From: Salinivirga cyanobacteriivorans
Lineage (GTDB): Bacteria; Bacteroidota; Bacteroidia; Bacteroidales; Salinivirgaceae
Length of the DNA: 64,000 nt
Assembly: GCF_001443605.1 (NCBI RefSeq)
Contig: NZ_CP013118.1
Span: 4,675,001 to 4,739,000, forward strand
Direction: 5' to 3'
Within the stretch, counting starts at the first letter, position 1. Each line of letters begins with the position of its first letter. A model generated the notes under the pieces. That model ran no database searches. It was not told the origin of the DNA and saw nothing but the letters and a program-made list of their open reading frames with translations. Of the stretch, positions 18,863 to 27,152 are shown in pieces. A program made the translations under genes and the position numbers.

Positions 18863-18892
18863 TCTTTTGTCCATTTTTTTGTTGCAATTCCA

Positions 18893-19419
18893 GTTTTTAT
18901 CGTTGCGTTCGTTGCGTGAAACTATTGTGTCACACCTCCGGTGTTTTCGATGGGTGTATACTCGTTTCTACCGACATGACACGCTTAACGGTGTTAAGAG
19001 GAGTAAGGGCTACTTTGTGTTCATTGTGCCTTCTTTGTGTACATTGTGGTAAAAAATATTAGAACGCGGATCACACGGATTGCATTGACGAGTCTGATTA
19101 CGGTGTGTTGTTGGTTGAGGTTTTCCGGTTTTATAAGTTGACGTATATACTACCTAATGAATATCTACGATAAGCGGATTTTGGCGGATGATCCGGTATG
19201 ATATTTTGCAGTATCACACCTCTGGTGTTTGCGTTCGGAGTATTAGCTTATCTACCGATATAACACGCTTAAGGGCTTTTACTATTCTTTCAGAAAGATA
19301 AATGAATCTTTTAGACCCTGATTTTAATGACTTTGACTGATTAAATGTGCGCCAATAAAGCTCCTAAAACTAGTCATATCTGCGTCTAATAATCCTGATT
19401 CTTACTTTGCGATCGCTGT
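18893..19419. repeat. Repeat unit B of ~525-bp tandem array
   Basis: 527 bp directly after IS3 copy 1. Motif copies begin at 18930 and 19214. Its last ~115 bp, including CAATAAAGCTCCTAAAACTA, match the end of unit A, and its first 189 bp are identical to unit C. Short open frames through this stretch are chance reading of the repeat and are not called. Confidence 0.85.
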
Positions 19420-19608
19420 GTTTTTATCGTTGCGTTCGTTGCGTGAAACTATTGTGTCACACCTCCGGTGTTTTCGATGGGTGTATACTCGTTTCTACCG
19501 ACATGACACGCTTAACGGTGTTAAGAGGAGTAAGGGCTACTTTGTGTTCATTGTGCCTTCTTTGTGTACATTGTGGTAAAAAATATTAGAACGCGGATCA
19601 CACGGATT
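19420..19608. repeat. Repeat unit C, truncated
   Basis: Identical to the first 189 bp of unit B (through CACGGATTG), then diverges. It contains one motif copy at 19457. It lies about 145 bp upstream of the AAA_14 ATPase gene; the AT-rich spacer 19609-19754 shows nothing else. Confidence 0.85.
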
Positions 19609-19754
19609 GGACTGATTTATATGGATAATTGGGGTGTTGTAATTCATAAGTCAATAACAAATTATTGATTTTATAATTAAAATTCATAAATGGATTATTG
19701 AATTTATACAATTTTTTCGTAAATTCGCTTATGAAATTATTAATCTAAGGCAAC

Positions 19755-20945
19755 ATGGAAAGATTATTTCGCATCTCAAATGAAGCTAAGCGCAGGGTTT
19801 CGAATCGTTTTCATCGTTACCTGTATGATGAAATCGATTGGGATAACCGTTTAATTGGCATTTCAGGTGCCCGGGGAAGTGGAAAAACTTTTTTGATGCT
19901 TCAAAAACTTAAAGAACTTGCATCGCATACAATGGCGCTTTACGTAACCCTTGACGACGTTTATTTTACGGGTAACAGTCTGGTTTCATTCGTGGATGAT
20001 TTTGAAAAACAAGGTGGTAAATATCTTTTTTTGGATGAGGTGCATAAATATCCTAATTGGTCGCAGGAGTTGAAAAATATTTATGACTTTCATCCCCATC
20101 TGAAAATTGTTTTCTCAAGTTCTTCAGCACTGGAAATTTTTAAAGGTTCTCATGATTTAAGTAGAAGAGCACTGGTTTATAATCTTCCGGGATTGTCTTT
20201 TCGGGAATATCTTTTGCTAATGCATAAGGTTGATATTGATTCTGTTACCCTGTATGATTTGTTGCATGAACATGAAGAATTCTCATCTAAAGTGCTGACG
20301 CATATTAAGCCTCTTCCGCTTTTTAAACAATATCTGAAAGAGGGCTATTACCCTTTTGTGATTGAAACCGGGAGAAATTATCTCAGACAATTAATGAATA
20401 CAATCAATACTGTGTTGGAAGTAGATTTGCCTGCCATTCATCATATTGACTTTCATTCGTCGTTAAAAATTAAAAAACTTTTATCTATTATAGCTCATAT
20501 TGTACCGTATAAGCCGAATGTGGAAAAACTGGCCAGACAAACTGATCTGACGCGGCCAACACTATTGAAATATTTATCTTATCTCGATAAAGCACAGGTT
20601 TTGAAATTGTTATCCACGGATCCAATTGGTATAAATTATCTCAATAAACCGGAGAAGGTTTATTTGCAAAACACTAATATTGCCTATGCATTTGCAGATT
20701 TGAATGCTGATATTGGAAATTTGAGAGAAACCTTTTTCTTAAATCAGTTGTCAAACAAACATCAAGTTATATATCCACAAAAAGGAGATTTTTTGATTGA
20801 TGGAAAATATCTTTTTGAAGTGGGTGGAAAAAATAAAAATCGTAATCAGATTCAAGGTGTAGAGCATGCATTTGTGGCTGCTGACGATATTGAGTATTGG
20901 TTTAAGTCTAAAATCCCATTATGGGCTTTTGGATTTTTGTACTAA
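19755..20945 (+). CDS. AAA_14/DUF4143-type ATPase
   Basis: 396 residues. The Walker A is IGISGARGSGKTFLMLQKL near residue 38, and Walker B is KYLFLDEVHKYPNWSQELK near 95. A winged-helix segment follows (VEKLARQTDLTRPTLLKYLSY near 265), then a nuclease-like C-terminal DUF4143 region (NLRETFFLNQL, GDFLIDGKYLFEVGGK). These are accessory-genome ATPases, widespread in Bacteroidetes and of unknown function, possibly related to mobile DNA or defence. The gene is bracketed by repeat units C and D in the same orientation. Confidence 0.8.
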   Translation: MERLFRISNEAKRRVSNRFHRYLYDEIDWDNRLIGISGARGSGKTFLMLQKLKELASHTMALYVTLDDVYFTGNSLVSFVDDFEKQGGKYLFLDEVHKYPNWSQELKNIYDFHPHLKIVFSSSSALEIFKGSHDLSRRALVYNLPGLSFREYLLLMHKVDIDSVTLYDLLHEHEEFSSKVLTHIKPLPLFKQYLKEGYYPFVIETGRNYLRQLMNTINTVLEVDLPAIHHIDFHSSLKIKKLLSIIAHIVPYKPNVEKLARQTDLTRPTLLKYLSYLDKAQVLKLLSTDPIGINYLNKPEKVYLQNTNIAYAFADLNADIGNLRETFFLNQLSNKHQVIYPQKGDFLIDGKYLFEVGGKNKNRNQIQGVEHAFVAADDIEYWFKSKIPLWAFGFLY

Positions 20946-20950
20946 GAAGT

Positions 20951-21300
20951 AGTGTCACACCTCCGGTGTTTTCGATGGGTGTATACTCGATTCTACCGAT
21001 ATGCCACGCCTAACGGCGTTAAGAGAAGTAAGGGCTACTTTGTGTTCATTGTGGTAAAAAATATTTGAACGCGGATCACACGGATTGGACTGATTGAGCG
21101 GATTATAGTGTAATTGTGTTTGAGATTAGGCAGTTATCAGATTTTGGCTGTCAATTACGTAACGAATATCTCCGATAAGCGGATTTTTGCGGATGATCCG
21201 TTACGGTATTTCGTCGTATCACACCTCCGGTGTTTTTGTTCAGGGTATTAGCTTTTATACCGATATACCACATCTAACGGGGTTACTTAAGGGCATTTTT
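20951..21300. repeat. Repeat unit D, diverged partial copy
   Basis: Motif copies begin at 20955 and 21219, in the same order and orientation as in units A and B. The stretch also shares the GCGGATCACACGGATTGGAC-type spacer and the CCGATAAGCGGATTTTTGCG segment. It lies 10 bp after the AAA_14 stop, so units C and D flank that gene as direct repeats. Confidence 0.75.
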
Positions 21301-21459
21301 GTGTTAACTACGCTATGAGTTAATATGTAGTGTCTTTGTTGTAAGTGTTAAGTGAAAATGTTACAAAGTAACCATCTTTCCATCATCAACTTTTAAAACT
21401 GGGTGATTAAAAATTTGCTCATAATCATCTGGAATTGCAACAAAAAAATGGACAAAAGA

Positions 21460-22314
21460 TTAAGCCGCGTTCATATTTAAAAAATTTGAAAAAGCTTCTG
21501 GTGTTTTATATCCCAGGTAAGCATGTTTTCTTTTTCGATTATACCATACTTCTATAAACTCAAAAATTGCGTTTTTTGCTTGTTTTACAGAGCGGTAATC
21601 ATAGTGATAAATCATCTCGGACTTGATGATTTTAAAGAAGTTTTCGGCCACTGCATTGTCCCAACAGTTGCCCTTGCGGCTCATGCTTTGAACCACATCA
21701 TTGCCTTTTAATTCTTTTCTAAAGCTATCTGCGGCATATTGCACGCCCCTGTCAGAGTGAAAAATCAACCCGGGTGCTACTGGCCGGTTGGTTTTGGCCA
21801 TTTGCCAGGCCGGGATGATCGTAGCCTCAGTGGTTAAGTCTTCTGAAAGCGACCATCCCACGATTTTACGGTCAAATAAGTCCATGATGATGGTCAAATA
21901 CAACCACCCTTCTGCCGTGGGGACGTATGTGATGTCTGATACCCATGCCTTAGAAACCTCTTCCTGGTAAAACTCCCTTTTCAGGATGTTTTCAGCTATC
22001 CGGAACCCATGGTTTGAATCCGTCGTAGCTACCCTGTACTTTTTGCGGGTAATGCTCCGAAGCCCCATTTTCTTCATCATCCTGCCAATACGCGGGCGCG
22101 ATGCCTGAAACCCCTGCTCATTCAGCTCATCGGTTATCTTTGGGCTCCCGTAACGCCCTTTATTATCATGATATATTTCTCCGATTTTTTTCATCAACCT
22201 TATCGTTTCCATGACCCTCGCTGATGGTTTCCTTTCTAACCATGCATAGTAACTACTTCTTGCCACCCCCAGCACTTTACACATTTTCTCAACAGCAAAT
22301 TCTTGCTGGTACAT
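21460..22314 (-). CDS. IS3-family transposase OrfB, copy 2
   Basis: 284 residues, translation identical to the OrfB of copy 1, with DDE core segments VSDITYVPTAEG, HSDRGVQYAADS and NAVAENFFKIIKSE. Complete and apparently functional; the two identical copies suggest recent transposition. Confidence 0.92.
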   Translation of the reverse strand: MYQQEFAVEKMCKVLGVARSSYYAWLERKPSARVMETIRLMKKIGEIYHDNKGRYGSPKITDELNEQGFQASRPRIGRMMKKMGLRSITRKKYRVATTDSNHGFRIAENILKREFYQEEVSKAWVSDITYVPTAEGWLYLTIIMDLFDRKIVGWSLSEDLTTEATIIPAWQMAKTNRPVAPGLIFHSDRGVQYAADSFRKELKGNDVVQSMSRKGNCWDNAVAENFFKIIKSEMIYHYDYRSVKQAKNAIFEFIEVWYNRKRKHAYLGYKTPEAFSNFLNMNAA

Positions 22315-22316
22315 GT

Positions 22317-22637
22317 TTATGAATTCGTATTTCTGCTGTCGCCCTTGGAGAAAATGCTCACTGCCTTTTTTAAGATATCGCGCTCTATTTGCGTTTCCCG
22401 CAGTTCTTTTCGAAGCTGTGCCAGCTCTTTCTCCTTGTCGGTCATCACAGGCCTGCCTTGTCCAGCAAAGCTGTTATCTCCATATTTATCATGCTCCCTG
22501 ACCCAACGGTTTAACATGTTGTCTGTAATGCCCAACTCTTGTGCAATTTCCTTTTTTGGCCTGTTTTGCTGTGTCTGACAAAGCTCTACTGCCATTTTTT
22601 TAAATTCTTTGTCATACTTCTTTCTTCGTACACTCAT
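22317..22637 (-). CDS. IS3-family transposase OrfA, copy 2
   Basis: 106 residues, identical to OrfA of copy 1, with an HTH N-terminus and a leucine-rich coiled coil. The same A6G slippery site precedes the -1 open frame into orfB. Confidence 0.92.
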   Translation of the reverse strand: MSVRRKKYDKEFKKMAVELCQTQQNRPKKEIAQELGITDNMLNRWVREHDKYGDNSFAGQGRPVMTDKEKELAQLRKELRETQIERDILKKAVSIFSKGDSRNTNS

Positions 22638-23926
22638 AATGCAAATCTAGTTCTTTAGGCTTAACTATATGTCCGGGCAAATGTAGCAACTCCAATCTTT
22701 ATGAAATGTATGAACCGGAATAATAGCTTTGGGGTTAATGGCATCGACCAATTTTTTTAATGTAGCCACATCAGCATGGCCACTGGTGTGAATGTTGTGA
22801 ATTGAAAAACCCTTCGATTTAAACCGATGAACAAATGCTTTGGTTGAAGATTGAGCTTTGTATCCTTCCCACAGTGAATAGATGAAATTTCCATTTGATA
22901 GATCAAGTTTTCTAATTTCGGGCTCCATAGAAGGTCGCACCACCATTACGAACTGATCAGGGTTGGCGTGAATTTCTTCCCGGGTAATTTTATATTTTGT
23001 GAACTGATATGCTACTTGTTCTTTTCCTGAATCAAACAATCGCGTTGTGGTTCTATGTGCGTAAAAAACTTTTATGTTCGTAAAACCTTTGGCAGGTGAG
23101 GGGAGGCCTGCATACTTTGATAATGTGTTGAGAATCTGTGCTGTGTAAATATCAACAACAAAAGTTTTATGCGTTTGCAAACAAGCTTTGTAAATGGAAA
23201 CCAGCCGATCTATATTTTGACTTGATGTATAGATATAGTTAATTCCTGTCGAATTTTTAAATGTATCAACCAGTTCATTTTCAATATCTTCTTCGGTTTT
23301 TAATTGTGATGGATTTCTGCCAATGGTGGTTCCTTCCATCATCAGGTAATCGACATTTTTAGGGGCATTGTGCAGTAACCAATAAAAAGCTTTTTGTTTT
23401 CTGCCGTGCGCACGAAAATCGCCGGTGTAAAAAATACGTTTGCCTTCGGCCTCAATTAAAAAAGAATATGCATCAAATGCTGAATGATCGTTCCAGTATG
23501 GCGTAATGGTAAAATCTCCAATCTGGAACGGTTCGTTTTTATTAAAATACTTTGGGTGACTAATTACGTTGTTTTGAGGTAAAAATATATTGTTGATTTT
23601 CAATATTTCATGTGTTGCTTTACCCAGCCATATCGGAATCTGGGGCGATAAATATTGCATGAGTCCAAAATGATCGGCATGTGGATGCGAAATCAGCAAT
23701 CCACCAATTTGAGTGTTCGAATCGTATGCACTTTTGATATCAGGAAGTATTCCGTCCCTAATAAGTCTATCAACTGAATGATGCTTGTGCTGATCAAAAT
23801 GAAAACTACCACCTTGCTTATTAACCAGTGGCGTTCCAAAATTGACGAGAATGCGTGTGCTTGCAGTTTGTAGTTCGATGCAGGTACCGCCAATTTCGGA
23901 TGAGCCGCGGTGGATGATTAGGTTCA

Positions 23927-24541
23927 TCATAATATTTGTGGTTCAAACTTCTTGAATACCCAATTTACATCATTTGCATCAATTTCCACTAATAAAGTGC
24001 ACCTTTCCTTGCTGCGTCTGATGATTTTCTCTTTGAGATTGCTATGGAAAAACACTTCATTCTTTTTACCAACAATTATCAATATATCTTCATCGGGTAA
24101 TGTGCTTTTTCCATCGTAAAGGCTTCGCAAATCTGTTTTAGGAAATAGTTCGGGAATAGTAGCCGGACATACTTCCTCTTCAGTTGAGAGTTGTGACATA
24201 CATTTTGCTATTTCAGTATCCTGATAGCGGTCATACATGTAGCCCATCTCAAAATATTTCCCTTCATGCTCCAAATGCTCTTTGTCACCAAAAGAGGCAA
24301 CTATTATCGGATATTTTCTTCCGGGTTCTTCCTGGATTTTGATTATGGTATCAGCCACAGCCGAAAAGACATCTGAATAATTGGCCAGCCCTTTCTGCAC
24401 AAGTACAAGAACACTTTTATAACTTCTATACGTCTCTTCGTATTCATCATAACCATATCCACGTGAATCTCCCTCTTTTGAAAATGAAGGCGCATAATAT
24501 TTTAAGTCGCTGAGAATACGATATGGTATTTCAGTTTTCAT
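23927..24541 (-). CDS. Unknown protein, middle gene of WYL-linked operon
   Basis: 204 residues, no signal peptide or membrane segment. I recognise no family. Visible parts: an N-terminal segment with many Tyr residues (SRGYGYDEYEETYRSYKSVL), a predicted alpha/beta region (YPIIVASFGDKEHLEHEG), and a C-terminal region with strands ILIIVGKKNEVFF and CTLLVEIDANDVNWVF. The 3' end overlaps the beta-CASP start by 4 bp and the 5' end overlaps the upstream gene by 11 bp, so three proteins are made from one coupled transcript. A role in the same process as the nuclease-like protein is likely but unspecified. Confidence 0.7.
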   Translation of the reverse strand: MKTEIPYRILSDLKYYAPSFSKEGDSRGYGYDEYEETYRSYKSVLVLVQKGLANYSDVFSAVADTIIKIQEEPGRKYPIIVASFGDKEHLEHEGKYFEMGYMYDRYQDTEIAKCMSQLSTEEEVCPATIPELFPKTDLRSLYDGKSTLPDEDILIIVGKKNEVFFHSNLKEKIIRRSKERCTLLVEIDANDVNWVFKKFEPQIL

Positions 24542-24935
24542 GTTTTAATAGTTTTAAAATTCTTTGCAAAAACAACCGCTCTTCAATAAATGCTTTGATC
24601 CAATCAAACGAAAACTTTGCGCTTATTAACTTCTCGGGAATGCCGGTTGTGCTACTCATTTTAAATTGTGTAGTTTCATCTGCTGCAATAACTAAAAAGC
24701 GACTAAGCTGTGTATGGTCTGATGTTTCCAGATCAACAGGATTGATACACGCAACCAGTTGATTTTCTTTTGCAAAAACCTTTATCTGGTCTGTAAGTAC
24801 TCTATTTGTTGACAAAACGAGTATTGAATCGGCATTTTCCGGTAACAAATCAATTCTACTTGTGGAAACCAATTCTAATCCATGTCCGGTTAGCAAATGA
24901 TGAATCTTTTCTATTTTTCGACTGTCCATAAACAT
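24531..24935 (-). CDS. Unknown protein, first gene of WYL-linked operon
   Basis: About 134 residues from the ATG at 24935, which has a GAGG 13 bases upstream; a longer frame begins only at a TTG (24986). The sequence shows an alternating strand/helix pattern (ADSILVLSTNRVLTDQIKVF, then LVACINPVDLETSD, then RFLVIAADETTQF), suggestive of a small alpha/beta domain such as a Rossmann-like or receiver-like fold. The family is not recognised. A basic C-terminal helix (EERLFLQRILKLLKHEN) overlaps the next gene's start. Confidence 0.65.
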   Translation of the reverse strand: MFMDSRKIEKIHHLLTGHGLELVSTSRIDLLPENADSILVLSTNRVLTDQIKVFAKENQLVACINPVDLETSDHTQLSRFLVIAADETTQFKMSSTTGIPEKLISAKFSFDWIKAFIEERLFLQRILKLLKHEN

Positions 24936-24990
24936 CTGTTTATTATCGTCCTCTTTATTTTCAAATGTGCAAACACAAGACGCCAAAACA

Positions 24991-25053
24991 TGTCGTTTTT
25001 AAAAATACTTTGCACTTAGCGACGCATATTGTCGTTTGGTTTTCCTACCTTTG
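24991..25053 (+). promoter_or_regulatory. Divergent promoter region between the WYL regulator and the beta-CASP operon
   Basis: A TACCTTTG at 25046-25053 matches the Bacteroidetes -7 consensus TAnnTTTG for the WYL gene, 24 bp before its ATG; no well-spaced -33 TTTG is seen. TGTCGTTT occurs twice (24991-24998 and 25030-25037), the second forming an inverted CGAC/GTCG pair around 25021-25034. These are candidate sites for the WYL regulator controlling both directions. Confidence 0.45.
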
Positions 25054-25077
25054 ACTAAACAATTAAAATTCAACAAC

Positions 25078-25977
25078 ATGGGTAAAAGAACACAAATACT
25101 ACGTTATCACCGCATTATCAGTCATTTGATGAATGCCCCGCTTAGTTACGATGAGCTAAATCACAAGCTTGAGAGCGATTCTAAATGGCACGGAGAAACC
25201 CTAACCCGCTCTCAGCGTACTTTGCAGCGCGATATTAAAGATATTTGGGAGCTGTATAATATTGAAATCAAGGCAAAACAAGATGGAAAATACTATATCA
25301 TTTCCAATGAACAACAGGAGTTTAATAACCGCTTGTTTGAAGCGTTTGATACGTTTATTGCGCTGAACATCAAAGAGAACGTGTCAAAAGATATTCAATT
25401 TGAACAACGCCGGCCACAGGGAACAAGCAATTTTTCCGGATTATTGCATGCAACACAGGAAAAGTTGGAGATAAAATTTTTATACCAAAAATTCTATGAA
25501 GAGGAGCCGGAAATGCGGCATATTGATCCTTATCTGCTCAAGGAATTTCGGTATCGGTGGTATATTATCGGGAAAGACCATAAAGATGACCACATAAAAA
25601 GTTTTGGATTAGACCGCATTCAGGGATTAGAACACACGAAAGTGCATTACGATTCAAAATCAAAAAATGAAGTTGCCAAACGCTACAAAGACTGTTTCGG
25701 CATTGTTTCTCCCAATGCAGAAAAGCCGTCGAAGGTGGTTATTTCATGTACAAAAATCCAGGGAAGATATATACAAGCTATACCCTTACATCATTCACAA
25801 CACACCATCAAAGAAACCAAAGATGAAATCGTTTTGGGCATGAAAGTATATCTCACTTACGACTTATTTATGGAGCTATTGAGTTATGGCGAAAACATTA
25901 AGGTGCTTGAGCCCAAATCACTGGTAGTTATTATGAAACAAAAACTAAAAGCCGGGTTTGAACAATATCAGGTTTAA
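25078..25977 (+). CDS. WYL-domain transcriptional regulator
   Basis: 299 residues from the ATG at 25078 (MGKRTQILRYHRIISHLMNA). Residues 1 to about 90 are a winged helix (YDELNHKLESDSKWHGE, SQRTLQRDIKDIWELYNIEI). Residues ~120-200 are the WYL domain: LEIKFLYQKFYEEE, HIDPYLLKEFRYRWYIIGKD and KSFGLDRIQGLEH; the family's name motif appears as RWYIIG. The C-terminal WCX extension (KPSKVVISCTKIQGRY, ENIKVLEPKSLVVIM) follows. WYL proteins bind DNA and sense ligands, often nucleic acid derivatives, and frequently control defence or repair genes. It is divergent from the three-gene operon and so the likely regulator of it. Confidence 0.88.
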   Translation: MGKRTQILRYHRIISHLMNAPLSYDELNHKLESDSKWHGETLTRSQRTLQRDIKDIWELYNIEIKAKQDGKYYIISNEQQEFNNRLFEAFDTFIALNIKENVSKDIQFEQRRPQGTSNFSGLLHATQEKLEIKFLYQKFYEEEPEMRHIDPYLLKEFRYRWYIIGKDHKDDHIKSFGLDRIQGLEHTKVHYDSKSKNEVAKRYKDCFGIVSPNAEKPSKVVISCTKIQGRYIQAIPLHHSQHTIKETKDEIVLGMKVYLTYDLFMELLSYGENIKVLEPKSLVVIMKQKLKAGFEQYQV

Positions 25978-26326
25978 ATGAATCTTTACTATTATGCAAT
26001 TTTCCTGTTCATTATTAATGGTTTTTTTAGGAGTAGTTCCCTAAATGTTGCTAAAATTAGGGCATGTGTTGCATAAACCAATTATTATTATGAATTACAT
26101 TTCCAGTCTTTTAAAAAACAAACATGACATTAGTTTGAGTTGGGGTTTGAGTAGCCAGCAATAAAAAATGGAGTGTGAATTTTGTACTTTTCCCACAAAA
26201 ATCAAATTTTAAACTTTTCGTGGCCGGGTGAGGAGGTCGCAATTAATACATTGCAATAAATCTTGTAATAACGAATTAAAATACGACCTGCCGGGTATTA
26301 TAGTCATTGCTACGGTAAAAAGCATA
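25978..26326. other. Gene-free spacer before rnpB
   Basis: About 350 bp downstream of the WYL gene. No gene with support on either strand. A weak inverted pair AGGTCG (26233-26238) / CGACCT (26283-26288) is the only structure I see, possibly a degraded terminator of the WYL gene. Confidence 0.4.
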
Positions 26327-26350
26327 AAAGCCCGCCGGGAAGCGGGCTTT
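26327..26350 (-). terminator. Rho-independent terminator of rnpB
   Basis: AAAGCCCGC (26327-26335) pairs exactly with GCGGGCTTT (26342-26350), and on the minus strand the stem is followed by TTTTATGCTTTTT. It lies directly downstream of the RNase P RNA 3' end. Confidence 0.8.
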
Positions 26351-26360
26351 ACATGGCTAA

Positions 26361-26717
26361 ACAGCAAGCCTGTAAGCCGGGTTCTGTCATCCTGCAGAGC
26401 AGGAGTTTCTATCATTTATCTGGGATTGCCATCGCTGACAATCTCTAGCAACCTACCCTCCAACATCGGGCGGGCCGCCCTCGGGCGTTGGTTTACATGG
26501 TTTTACAGCCTGCGGAGTGCACAGCAACTGTAGTTGCCTACAGCCCTGGTGAGCTCTTACCTCACCTTCTCACCCTTACCCCGACGAATCGGGGCGGTTA
26601 TTTTCTTCTGCACTTTCATCCCCTCACGGAGATCTTTCGGTTAGGAAGCACAGTGCCCTTTGCTGCCCGGACTTTCCTCACTTTGCCGTAGCAAAGCGCG
26701 ATAGAATGGCTTGCTGT
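26361..26717 (-). ncRNA. rnpB: RNase P RNA, bacterial class A
   Basis: Read on the minus strand, the conserved blocks are in order: GAGGAAAGTCCGGGC near the 5' end (CR I), GTGCAGAAGAAAATA, the central GGTAAGAGCTCACC, and GATGACAGAACCCGGCTTA near the 3' end (CR V). The ends are set by pairing of ACAGCAAGCC with GGCTTGCTGT, the P1 helix. Length about 357 nt is normal. A terminator hairpin follows at once. The RNA is the catalytic subunit that trims the 5' leader of tRNA precursors. Confidence 0.96.
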
Positions 26718-26735
26718 ATTGCTTTCAAATATTGT

Positions 26736-27140
26736 TTACATGCCTTTGTCCTTAAAAAAAGCAGTATATTGTTTATCAGCACTCATAATGTGCTTGGTGA
26801 GCCAATTGTTTAAAAACCGATATGTATCGGTGGTTATTTCTCGTTTGTCAGCTTTGTAGTCTTTAATTAACTCATCAAGTTGATCAATTAAAACTTTATG
26901 CTGGTTTTTATGCTCTGTTACTTTCGGGTAGCCAAGCTTTCCCATTTTTTCTTCTTCAGCTCCAAAATGATACTGAGTATACGACTTTAAATCATCAAGT
27001 ATGGTACCCACAACCTGTTTTCCCTGGCCGTCGAGCATACTCTGATGCAGTTTTCTTAATAAAGCCAATAGTTTCTGGTGATGTTCGTCAAATTCATCAA
27101 TATGAACGCTATACCTTGGTTCCCATTCAAAAAGTGCCAT
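26736..27140 (-). CDS. Bacteriohemerythrin
   Basis: 134 residues, a single hemerythrin domain. The di-iron ligands are visible in order: DEFDEHHQKLLALL, YHFGAEEEKM, HKNQHKVLIDQL and the terminal HIMSADKQY. The N-terminus FEWEPRYSVHIDEFDEHH is the usual beginning of the family. Such proteins bind O2 (or NO) reversibly and serve oxygen storage or sensing in microaerobic and anaerobic bacteria. It is just 18 bp from the 5' end of rnpB and is followed by the Smr gene, with no co-regulated partner evident. Confidence 0.92.
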   Translation of the reverse strand: MALFEWEPRYSVHIDEFDEHHQKLLALLRKLHQSMLDGQGKQVVGTILDDLKSYTQYHFGAEEEKMGKLGYPKVTEHKNQHKVLIDQLDELIKDYKADKREITTDTYRFLNNWLTKHIMSADKQYTAFFKDKGM

Positions 27141-27152
27141 GTTTTTAGGTTT

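Larger units (their letters stand above)
17628..18892 (+). mobile_element. IS3-family insertion sequence, copy 1 (1265 bp)
   Basis: The left end reads TGGAGTTGCTACAT and the right end, reversed, TGGAATTGCAACAA. The element contains orfA and orfB in -1 register. An inverted copy with the same length and identical encoded proteins lies at 21430-22694. The flanks of copy 1 share 13 bp (GTTTTTATCGTTG at 17615-17627 and 18893-18905), longer than the 3-5 bp expected. Confidence 0.92.
21430..22694 (-). mobile_element. IS3-family insertion sequence, copy 2 (1265 bp, inverted)
   Basis: Same length and encoded proteins as copy 1, opposite orientation. Flanked by ATC at 21427-21429 and 22695-22697, a 3-bp target duplication normal for the family. 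Removing the element and one ATC restores the beta-CASP gene in frame (HKD-DYEQ), which proves the position of both ends. Confidence 0.95.
21361..23930 (-). pseudogene. Beta-CASP metallo-hydrolase (RNase J-like), 3' end displaced by IS3
   Basis: The gene starts at 23930 (ATGATG, overlapping the upstream stop as ATGA). The metallo-beta-lactamase core is intact: LLISHPHADHFGLMQYL near residue 80, DHSAFDAYSFLI and IFYTGDFRAHGRKQ. Near the C-terminus are HTSGHADVATLKKLVDA and IIPVHTFHKD, which correspond to beta-CASP motifs B and C. The IS3 copy enters right after HKD; the frame then runs on for nine residues inside the IS to a stop at 22665. The lost tail, DYEQIFNHPVLK through KMVTL and stop, is still readable at 21361-21429. 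The native protein would be about 433 residues. The truncated form keeps all visible catalytic motifs, so residual function is possible. Confidence 0.88.

Noticed and set aside
18867-19589. Short open frames reading through the repeat array (for example 18867-19052 and 19407-19589)
   Set aside because: They translate the same repeated DNA motif, start at arbitrary positions and have no initiation signal; they are chance frames in units B and C.
17092-19608. CRISPR array
   Set aside because: The units are ~525 bp with long, similar interiors rather than 25-40 bp repeats separated by unique spacers, and no cas genes are near.
24936-24986. Longer form of the first WYL-operon protein beginning at 24986
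   Set aside because: It would need a TTG start and adds a poor N-terminus; the ATG at 24935 has a GAGG upstream.
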